NCBI RefSeq assembly: GCF_045207655.1 | Contig: NZ_CP108784.1 | Span: 4,836,001 to 4,900,000, forward strand | Length of the DNA: 64,000 bases | Source: Embleya sp045207655 | GTDB taxonomy: Bacteria > Actinomycetota > Actinomycetes > Streptomycetales > Streptomycetaceae | Reading direction: 5' to 3' | Shown here: positions 57,776 through 64,000 of the stretch, one piece after another | Position numbering within the stretch: the first letter of the stretch is position 1 | Layout of the letters: every line of letters begins with the position of its first letter | Position numbers and translations under genes: made by a program | The notes under the pieces: generated by a model | Database searches by the model: none | Told to the model about the DNA's origin: nothing | What the model saw: the letters and a program-made list of their open reading frames with translations, nothing else

Positions 57776-58633
57776 ATGTGGCCGAGTATCGCGACGGCCG
57801 ACCTGGTGGACGCGCTGGAACTGACGCCGGTGGACCCCGCGGACTCGGACGGGCCCGGCGCGGTGGTCGGCTTTCGTGCGCGCAACATCGTGACCCGGAT
57901 ACCGCGCACGCTCGGCGCGCAGGTGTTGGCGCAGACCGTGGTGGCGGCCGAGCGGGTGGTTCCGCACATGGCGGTGCAGACGCTCCAGGGAGTGTTCCCG
58001 CGTGCGGGGGATCCGGTCGAACCGGTGGAGGTGCGGGTCGAGCGGCTGCATCAGGGCCGGTCGGCGGCGATGCTCCAGGTGGGCTTTCGGCAGGGCGGGC
58101 ACGAGCACTACCGGGCGTTCGTGACGCTCGGTGTGGTCGGGCCCGAACTGGTGCGGCACGCGGACCCGTTGCCGGCCGAGGTGGTCGGGCCCGAGGACTG
58201 CTCCGAACTGCCGGTGTCGATGTTGCCGTGGGAGGTGCGCACGGTGGGCGGGCCGGCCGCGTTGGACCCGGACCTGGCCGGGCCGCCGTGTCTGGACCTG
58301 TGGACGCGGTGTACCGGGGTCGCGGACACCGCGACGATGGCCCGGGCGATCGTGGCCTGGTCGACCGAGGGCTTTTTGGGCCCGGTGGCGTTGCGGCCGT
58401 ACCCGCGCGCCGAGATCGAGCGGCGGGGCGGGCGGGCGATGTCGGTCGCGCTGGCCCAGAACATCACCTTCCACGAGGGCTTCTCCGCGCACGAGTGGCT
58501 GCTGCTGCGGTGCGCGAGCGAGTACGCGGGCGACGGGCGCATGCACGGGCGGATCCGGGTGTTCACCCGGGCGGGACGCCTGGTGGCCTCGGTGACGGCG
58601 GACGGGCTGATGCGGCCGGGGCCGCGCCCGTAA
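57776..58633 (+). CDS. acyl-CoA thioesterase-like double hot-dog protein
   Basis: A 285-residue protein with two hot-dog halves: LGAQVLAQTVVAAERVVPHMAVQTLQGVFPRAGDP in the first, and AQNITFHEGFSAHEWLLLRC plus GRIRVFTRAGRLVASV in the second. These match the TesB/acyl-CoA thioesterase II layout, including the xSLH-like QTLQG and the ITFHEGF region. It would hydrolyse acyl-CoA thioesters. I chose ATG 57776, with GGTGGAG six bases upstream, over ATG 57758. Confidence 0.88.
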   Translation: MWPSIATADLVDALELTPVDPADSDGPGAVVGFRARNIVTRIPRTLGAQVLAQTVVAAERVVPHMAVQTLQGVFPRAGDPVEPVEVRVERLHQGRSAAMLQVGFRQGGHEHYRAFVTLGVVGPELVRHADPLPAEVVGPEDCSELPVSMLPWEVRTVGGPAALDPDLAGPPCLDLWTRCTGVADTATMARAIVAWSTEGFLGPVALRPYPRAEIERRGGRAMSVALAQNITFHEGFSAHEWLLLRCASEYAGDGRMHGRIRVFTRAGRLVASVTADGLMRPGPRP

Positions 58634-58654
58634 CCACGCGGGTCGACCCGGGGC

Positions 58655-59185
58655 TCAGCCCAGGCTCCGGTACCCGCCGCGGAAGTGCAGCAGCGGCGGG
58701 CCCTCCGGGTCGGGCAGTCCCGTGGTCAGCACCTCGCCGACGTACAGGATGTGGTCGCCCGCCTCGACCACCTGGTGGGTGCGGCATTCCAGGGTGGCCA
58801 GCGCACCGCCGACCAGCGCGGCGCCGGAGGCCGGGCCGCGGCCGTGCGGGAGGTCGGCGAAGATCAGCCGGTCGCTGATCCGGCCCGGGATCGCGAAGCG
58901 GGCGGCGATCCGGCTTTGGCTTCGGGACAGCAGCGACACCGCCCACAACGGTTGTTCGTCCAACACGTCGCGCATGCGCGCCTCGCGGCGCAGGCTGATC
59001 AGTACCAGTGGCGGGTCCAGGGACACCGACATGAACGCGGTCGCGGTCATCCCCACGTCGTCCACGGGACCCCCGTCGTCGGGGTCGCCCTCGACGGCGG
59101 AGATCAGCACCACGCCGGAGGCGAAACGGGACATCGCGGTCTTGAAGGCGGCTTCGTCGACGGGCTGCGGGGGTGGCACGGACAC
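58655..59185 (-). CDS. flavin reductase-like FMN-binding protein
   Basis: A 176-residue FMN-binding split barrel of the HpaC type: FKTAMSRFASGVVLISA at the N-terminus, VGMTATAFMSVSLDPPLVLISL, and the late GDHILYVGEV. It supplies reduced flavin to a two-component monooxygenase or acts alone; no partner is visible. GTG 59185 is 6 bases after a TACCCT box, which suggests leaderless translation; GTG 59179 is an alternative. Confidence 0.9.
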   Translation of the reverse strand: MSVPPPQPVDEAAFKTAMSRFASGVVLISAVEGDPDDGGPVDDVGMTATAFMSVSLDPPLVLISLRREARMRDVLDEQPLWAVSLLSRSQSRIAARFAIPGRISDRLIFADLPHGRGPASGAALVGGALATLECRTHQVVEAGDHILYVGEVLTTGLPDPEGPPLLHFRGGYRSLG

Positions 59186-59404
59186 GGCTCCAGGGTATGC
59201 GGGCCGAGCGCCCGGTCCGGGATCGGCCTCGCCGGGCGGTCGGGTCGGCGGAATCGTTCGGTCCCGTCGGCCGGACGGGACGCGCACCGGTCGCCGGGGT
59301 GGACCCCCGGCCGGCCCCACCCGGATCGCCCGGTCGGGTCGGCGTCGTCGGCCCCGCGCGGCTCGGTCCGGTCCGGTCCGGCTCGACCCGACGGCCCGCC
59401 CCGG

Positions 59405-60799
59405 TCACCGGTTGGCGGTGATCTCCCGGGCCAGGTCCTCGCGCCGGGTGGGTCCGGACGGGAGTTCGTCGGCGTGGAAGAACCGGACGGGATGTTTGTG
59501 CGCCGCCAGGCCGGCCTTGGCGCAGGCGTCACGCAGCGTGGCGGGCCCCGGCACCCGGGCGGGATCCTCGGCGACCACGACGGCGCCCAGCAGCCGGCCG
59601 TCGGTGGGGTGCGGCAGGCCGATGACCGCGATGTCGCGGACGTCCGGATGGTCCTTCAGGACCCGTTCCACCTCGCCCGGACCCACCGCCTTGCCGTCGA
59701 TCCGGATCAGCTCGGCGGCGCGGCCGGTCACCGTCAGCACGCCGTCGGCCTCGTCGAGCACGGCCAGGTCGCCGGTGCGGTACCAGCCGTCGGCGAGCAC
59801 CTCGGCCGTGGCCGCCGGGTCGTCGGCGTACCCGTCGAACAGCAGCGGGCCGCGTACGCACATCTCGCCGTCCGGGTCGAGCGCGACGTACTGCAGCGGG
59901 CCGGGGATCCCGCAGGCGCCCGGGTGGGCGAACAGGTCCGGGCCGGACAGCGCGGTGAGCGGACCGGTCTCCGGCGTGTCGAGCACCACCCGTACGGTCG
60001 CGTTCGGCGCGATCCGGGCGATCTCCGCGAGCACGGCGGTCTCGGTGGGTTCGGTGTCGGCGAACCGCAGCGTGGCCAGGGCCTCGTCGGCGGCGGGCCG
60101 CTCGGGCGCGGTCTCGGCCAGCGCGCGCCACACGGCGGGTGCGGCGGTGAGCCGGGTCGCGGCGTGTTCACGCACCGCGGCGCGCAGCGCGCTCGGATCG
60201 CCGCCGGGCACCAGGACCAGGGTGTCCCGGGCGTGCCACTGGGCGAGGGCGAGGGTCCAGGTCCGGGCGTCGTCGAGGTCGGCCGCGAGCACGTGCGCCC
60301 CACGCGACTCGGCGAGCGCGCCCGGGTGCGAGCGCAGCACCAGGACGCGGTGCGACAGCAGCGCGCCGCGGCGTCCGGCCGGCGCGATCAGGCACGGGTC
60401 GGTCTCGGCGGGCTCGATGTCCGACGGCTCCGGGAGGTCCTCGGGGTCCTCGTCGTCGAGGTCGGCGATCAGCGCGTCGGCCGGCGCGGCCGAGTCCAGG
60501 ACCAGGGCGGGCGCGTACGCGTCCGGGTGGGCGGGGTCGGCGGGTACGAGCACCGCGCCCAGCCGGGCGAGCGCCGCGAACAGCGGTACGGCCGCGATGC
60601 CCGGACCGGTCGAGACCGGCCCGCAGCCGACCCGGTCGCCGGCCCCGACGCCGAGCGCGAGCAGTCGGCGCAGTCCGAGTTCCGCCGCCGCGTCGACTTC
60701 GGCGAAGCTCAGCGAGCGCTCGCCGAGCACGATCGCGACCCGGTCCGCGGCGGCGCGGGCCGCGTTGGCGAAGACCTCCCCGACGACCAGACCGGTCAT
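59405..60799 (-). CDS. AMP-binding enzyme homologue lacking catalytic motifs
   Basis: The 464-residue protein aligns with acyl-CoA/aryl-CoA ligases: adenylation core and the C-terminal GWYRTGDLAVLDEADG hinge and VTGRAAELIRIDGKAVGP are typical. The P-loop that should read like SGTTGxPKG is replaced by CLIAPAGRRGALLSHR, keeping only the LSHR end. The C-terminal catalytic Lys region (GKxxR) reads SGPTRREDL, without Lys. It is also some 40-80 residues shorter than usual. It probably cannot make acyl adenylates and may be a pseudoenzyme or scaffold. ATG 60799. Confidence 0.8.
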   Translation of the reverse strand: MTGLVVGEVFANAARAAADRVAIVLGERSLSFAEVDAAAELGLRRLLALGVGAGDRVGCGPVSTGPGIAAVPLFAALARLGAVLVPADPAHPDAYAPALVLDSAAPADALIADLDDEDPEDLPEPSDIEPAETDPCLIAPAGRRGALLSHRVLVLRSHPGALAESRGAHVLAADLDDARTWTLALAQWHARDTLVLVPGGDPSALRAAVREHAATRLTAAPAVWRALAETAPERPAADEALATLRFADTEPTETAVLAEIARIAPNATVRVVLDTPETGPLTALSGPDLFAHPGACGIPGPLQYVALDPDGEMCVRGPLLFDGYADDPAATAEVLADGWYRTGDLAVLDEADGVLTVTGRAAELIRIDGKAVGPGEVERVLKDHPDVRDIAVIGLPHPTDGRLLGAVVVAEDPARVPGPATLRDACAKAGLAAHKHPVRFFHADELPSGPTRREDLAREITANR

Positions 60800-61265
60800 G
60801 GGCCCAACCCCTGTCGCTCGACGCGCGATGTGTTCGCCGTATCGGCCTCCGCGACGCGCGCAAGATCGTACGGAAACCTGACGGACGTACGGTAGGGATT
60901 CCGCCGTCCGCCGGGAAGGGAGGTTCACGATCATGCTCCGGATCGACTGTGCCTCAGCTCGCTGACGCATAGCGAACGGCCCGTACGGAATCTGATTGGT
61001 CGTCAGGTCAGCGTGGCGAACCCTGGGTTAGTTCCCGAAAATGGGCTCCCGCCTCGTACGATGCGCGGTGGATGCCGGCGGAGGACGCGATTCCGGGGCG
61101 GCTCGACGGTCCGACTCGATACGGTATGAAGCGTGAGGTGGCTCACAGTGACAGTCGGATCGATGACGGAACGTCGCCAATGCGAAGCCCGCTGTGATTC
61201 AGTTTCTCTGGTAAACGGACGATATCTGTTCAGAAGACACCGGCGTCGACCCCTGGGGGAGACCC
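60800..61265. other. gene-free region upstream of the diguanylate cyclase gene, with a 10-codon frame
   Basis: No ordinary gene is seen in 466 bases. On the plus strand GGGAGG (60918-60923) is followed by ATG 60933 and a 10-codon frame ending TGA 60965 (MLRIDCASAR), possibly a leader peptide. TACGAT at 61057-61062 may be a -10 for the diguanylate cyclase gene. GTGAG-GTGG-CTCAC (61133-61146) is a perfect inverted repeat of possible operator function. Confidence 0.45.
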
Positions 61266-62906
61266 ATGACAGCCGAGACGGAGACCCACGTCCGGTTGGC
61301 GACTTTGCGCCTTTTGAACCGCGTCGTCGCCGACCTGAACGCCACGCGCGACCTCAAGGACACCCTCCAAGCCGTCGTCGACGGAGTGGTTTCGGGCCTC
61401 GGGTTCGGGGTCGCGGCGGTCAATCTCGTCCGCGCCGACGGCGACCTGGAGGTCGCGGCGGTGGCCGGCAACGACGAATTGCGCAAGGCGATGGCCGGCC
61501 AGATCGGCTCGCGCGAGGGCTGGGATCGCATTCTGGCCGCCGCCGAGCCGTGGGGTCCGCTGCGCTTCCTCGGGCACCGCTCGGGGCTGGCCGACGTGGG
61601 GGACGTCCCGAGTTGGATACCCGACCTGCCGATCGGCGATCACCCCGAGGCCTGGCATCCGCGCGACGCGTTGCTCGCGCCGCTGCACACGCCCGAGGGC
61701 GACCTGGTCGGCGTGTTGTCGGTGGACCTGCCGGTGGACGGCCTGCGGCCCGCGCCGTGGCGGCGCGAGGTGCTCGGGATGTTCGCCGCGCAGGCGGCGA
61801 TCGCGGTGGACAACGCGCGGCTGCGCAGCGACATGCAGCGCGCGGTGGCCCGACTGGAGCGCGAGCAGTTGGCGCTGCGGGCCAGTGAGGAGAGCTTTCG
61901 GCAGGCCTTCGAGTACGCGCCCAGCGGCATGGTGATGACCGGGGTGCGTGGGCACGAGCAGGGCCAACTGCTGCGCGCCAACGACGCGTTGTGTCGGATG
62001 CTGGGCTACCCGGCGCCGGTGCTCAAGCGGCTCGGGCTCGGCGCGCTGGCGCATCCGGAGGACCGCCCGCTGCTCGGCGGACACCTGGGGGGCACGGTTC
62101 CGGTGGCGGGTTGTACCGAGCTGCGTCTGGCACGCAGCGACGGTACGTACCGCTGGGTCTCGTTGCGGACCTCGCAGGTCGCGGACGGGCTCGGCGACCT
62201 GCGGTTCGGGTTGACCCACGTGGAGGACATCGAGGACCGCAAGCAGCGCGAACAGGCTCTCGTGCACGAGGCCAGCCACGACCCGCTGACCGGGCTGCCG
62301 AACGGGCGCGAGCTGCGCGCCAGGCTGGCCGCGCGGTTCGGCCTCGACCCCGGGATGCCCGCCGCCGCCGACCCGGACGGGGCGGTCGGCTCGGTCGGCG
62401 AGGTGCGCGAGCCGTACGCGGACGAGTGGGCGGTGCCCGCAGGCGCGATCCTGAGCATTCCCGAGGGCGCGGTGGTGGTCGTGGACGAACCGCCGGCCGC
62501 CGAGCGCCGGGGCGTCGCGCTGCTGTTCTGCGACCTGGACGGGTTCAAGCACATCAACGACAACTTCGGCCACCACATCGGCGACGTGGTGCTCAAGGCG
62601 GTCGCCGAGCGGCTCACCGCCGCCGTGCGCGAGGGCGACACGGTGGCCCGGCTCGGCGGCGACGAGTTCGTGGTGCTCGCCGACGGGATCGGGCGCGAAG
62701 AGGCCGAGGAGATGGCGGTGCGGCTGCGTCGCGCGCTGTCCGTGCCGATCCCGGCCGAGGGCCTGGCGGTGCCGCTGGAGGGCGCGAGCTTCGGGATCGG
62801 CTGGGCGGAGGAGGCCGCCGAGCCCGAGGATCTGCTGCGGATCGCGGACGAGCACATGTACGCGAACAAGCGCCGTCGCGACCGGGCCCAGCGCCGGGCG
62901 GGCTAG
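61266..62906 (+). CDS. cdgB: GAF-PAS-GGDEF diguanylate cyclase (CdgB-like)
   Basis: The 546-residue protein has GAF (about 10-185), PAS (205-325) and GGDEF domains. The active site GGDEF is at 464-468 and the product-inhibition I-site RxxD at 455-458 (R455, D458), five residues before, so it should make c-di-GMP and be feedback-inhibited. About 55 residues (359-413), rich in Ala, Pro, Asp and Glu, are inserted between DPLTGLPN and the ALLFCDLDGFK strand. The order and insert agree with S. coelicolor CdgB as I remember it. Its product would act on RsiG and BldD in development. Confidence 0.9.
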   Translation: MTAETETHVRLATLRLLNRVVADLNATRDLKDTLQAVVDGVVSGLGFGVAAVNLVRADGDLEVAAVAGNDELRKAMAGQIGSREGWDRILAAAEPWGPLRFLGHRSGLADVGDVPSWIPDLPIGDHPEAWHPRDALLAPLHTPEGDLVGVLSVDLPVDGLRPAPWRREVLGMFAAQAAIAVDNARLRSDMQRAVARLEREQLALRASEESFRQAFEYAPSGMVMTGVRGHEQGQLLRANDALCRMLGYPAPVLKRLGLGALAHPEDRPLLGGHLGGTVPVAGCTELRLARSDGTYRWVSLRTSQVADGLGDLRFGLTHVEDIEDRKQREQALVHEASHDPLTGLPNGRELRARLAARFGLDPGMPAAADPDGAVGSVGEVREPYADEWAVPAGAILSIPEGAVVVVDEPPAAERRGVALLFCDLDGFKHINDNFGHHIGDVVLKAVAERLTAAVREGDTVARLGGDEFVVLADGIGREEAEEMAVRLRRALSVPIPAEGLAVPLEGASFGIGWAEEAAEPEDLLRIADEHMYANKRRRDRAQRRAG

Positions 62907-63244
62907 ACCGGCGTCGGGTTGCCGCAGGCACCGTGCGGCTCGGCTCGGCTCGGCTCGGGGAGGTGGCGGTCGGCGGGCCGGCCCTGGCGCGGGCCACCCG
63001 GGCCGGCGGATGTATTGGGCGTCACGGGTGAATTCGGTCACCGAATCGATGGGTGGTTCGGGTCGGGTGACACGGGCGTGAACGGACCGGAAACGGGTCG
63101 GCGACCGGTCGCCATACGCATCAGTAGGGCCTTTTCGTGACAGTCCCGTCACTCGGACAACGCCACTTGTCCCGCCCGTCGCCCGTTAGTGTGATGCCTG
63201 GTATTGACAAAGCTTGGCCTGGCGAACGTAGGGAGGACTACCCG
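62907..63244. other. gene-free region before the CBM-like gene
   Basis: No gene is supported in 338 bases. A GGCTC repeat occurs four times in a row at 62937-62956. GGTGA-ATTCGG-TCACC at 63028-63043 is an inverted repeat. A strong AGGGAGG at 63228-63234 belongs to the next gene. Confidence 0.5.
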
Positions 63245-64000
63245 ATGACGGCGGGTACCAACGGTGAACCTGAAGACCCGTACGGGTACCTCTATCGGCC
63301 GGCGCCGGGTGAGGAAGCGGCCGAGGGGACAGGGACAACCGGTGCGTACGGTTCTTCCGCCAATCGGATGATGCCGCAGTACGTGCAGGTCGGGCAGATG
63401 AGCTACCCGCCGCCCGCGCACACGCAGCCCCAGGCGGCGATCCCGGCGCAGCACGAACACGGCGGCGCGCAGCCCCCGCCGCAGTCCCCGCCGCCGCGCG
63501 GCGGCAGTGCCGGCGGCGGGCGCGGCGCGGTGATCGGCGCGGCGGTGGCGATCGTGCTCGTGATCGCGGTGATCGCGGGCGTGCTGATGACCCGCGGTGG
63601 CGACAAGGACGACAAGGCGAAGTCGCCGACCACGCCCAGTGGCGGCCAGAGCAGCGCGGCCCCGTCGCAGACCGCGTCGCCCTCCAGCGCGCCGTCGACG
63701 GCACCCGGCGGCAAGTTCGCCGTGCTGGAGGCGGAGGAGGCTTCGCCCGGCGGCGGCGCGGTCCAGGTTCCGGGCGTGGCCAACTCCTCGGGCAAGGGCA
63801 TGCTGGACATGTCGGCCTCGGGGTCGAGCATCACCTGGAAGGTGGAGGTGCCCAAGAAGGGCACGTACTACCTGGCCGTGAAGTTCCTCAACGCGGGCTC
63901 CAAGGAACAGAACCTGTCGATCCTGGTGAACGGCAAGGACACCACGAACAAGGTGAAGCTCAAGAACTACGGCACGTCGACCAGCGTCACCGGCACCTGG
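63245..64000 (+). CDS. membrane-anchored protein with likely CBM6/35 domain (3' truncated by window edge)
   Basis: The frame is open from ATG 63245 to the end of the window (252 codons). A Pro/Gly/Gln-rich cytoplasmic part (residues 1-94) precedes one membrane helix (GAVIGAAVAIVLVIAVIAGVLM, about 94-115, in two parts) and a Ser/Thr/Pro linker; from residue 156 (KFAVLEAEEASPGGGAVQ) the sequence looks like a carbohydrate-binding module of the CBM6/35 type, with TYYLAVKFLNAG and the NLSILVNG strand. The protein is probably a type II membrane protein with a glycan-binding head. AGGGAGG lies 10 bases upstream. Confidence 0.75.
   Translation, partial: MTAGTNGEPEDPYGYLYRPAPGEEAAEGTGTTGAYGSSANRMMPQYVQVGQMSYPPPAHTQPQAAIPAQHEHGGAQPPPQSPPPRGGSAGGGRGAVIGAAVAIVLVIAVIAGVLMTRGGDKDDKAKSPTTPSGGQSSAAPSQTASPSSAPSTAPGGKFAVLEAEEASPGGGAVQVPGVANSSGKGMLDMSASGSSITWKVEVPKKGTYYLAVKFLNAGSKEQNLSILVNGKDTTNKVKLKNYGTSTSVTGTW

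Noticed and set aside
61133..61146. BldD binding site before cdgB (GTGAG-GTGG-CTCAC)
   Set aside because: The half-sites have the opposite order and spacing to the BldD consensus; kept only as an unassigned inverted repeat.

Overview
The window is a gene-dense, very GC-rich stretch of actinobacterial chromosome. It encodes mycothiol synthesis (mshA, mshD), GlnR, MsiK, RsiG, a CdgB-like diguanylate cyclase, PhoRP and CarD, and it has many GTG/TTG starts and many ATGA/GTGA overlaps. This points to Streptomycetaceae (Streptomyces or a close relative). From memory, the gene order follows the conserved core of the Streptomyces coelicolor chromosome from roughly the csoR/pit/pst region to the cdgB region, with many genes missing. 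I see no phage, transposase or CRISPR array. Most of the window is housekeeping or regulatory, so the unusual items are mainly small: short peptides, leader structures, operators and degenerate enzyme domains.

Layout. 1-6.2 kb: a coupled operon with the end of an unknown gene, a LicC-like nucleotidyltransferase, a glycerol-1-phosphate-dehydrogenase-like enzyme, a CDP-alcohol phosphotransferase, a GT2 glycosyltransferase, a Wzm/Wzt-type ABC exporter pair and a PAP2 phosphatase; together they suggest an exported phosphopolyol polymer or lipid. 6.2-9 kb: GntR regulator, lipoprotein, small conserved protein, CsoR with its operator. 9-19.2 kb: phosphate block (DUF47-Pit, convergent PstSCAB with PHO boxes, Nudix, CHAD and polyphosphate kinase). 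19.2-22.1 kb: mshD with a LacI regulator, then glnR. 22.3-26.8 kb: hydrolase, MoaD-like protein coupled to a repeat-bearing membrane protein, ECF sigma and anti-sigma. 26.8-28.4 kb: a short cysteine-ending leader peptide ahead of thiosulfate sulfurtransferase and sseC.

28.5-34.5 kb: small exporter, DsrE, a 32-residue membrane protein, nitrobindin, Nur, YgfZ, Dtd, the c-di-GMP-responsive anti-sigma factor RsiG, and an XRE / HbhA-like / DUF2516 trio that recalls the mycobacterial hbhA locus. 34.5-38 kb: a three-gene signalling module (receiver-PP2C, CHASE3 kinase, single-domain receiver), each translationally coupled to the next. 38-44.7 kb: MarR, macrodomain, NlpC/P60, methyltransferase, mshA with a sigma-R promoter, YbjN, phosphoglycerate mutase. 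44.7-46.9 kb: a cysteine-rich 41-residue peptide, then phoR-phoP; no phoU is found next to them.

47-54.4 kb: lipoprotein, carD, ispD-ispF, cysS, rlmB, DoxX protein, PPOX protein. 54.4-57.2 kb: a cluster of REP-like hairpins, msiK with a palindromic operator and a divergent LacI regulator, tRNA-Thr(UGU). 57.3-64 kb: GlsB membrane protein, thioesterase, flavin reductase, an AMP-ligase-like protein that lacks its catalytic motifs, CdgB, and the start of a membrane-anchored protein with a likely carbohydrate-binding domain. Functionally the window joins phosphate supply and storage, thiol and sulfur metabolism, and c-di-GMP-linked development.
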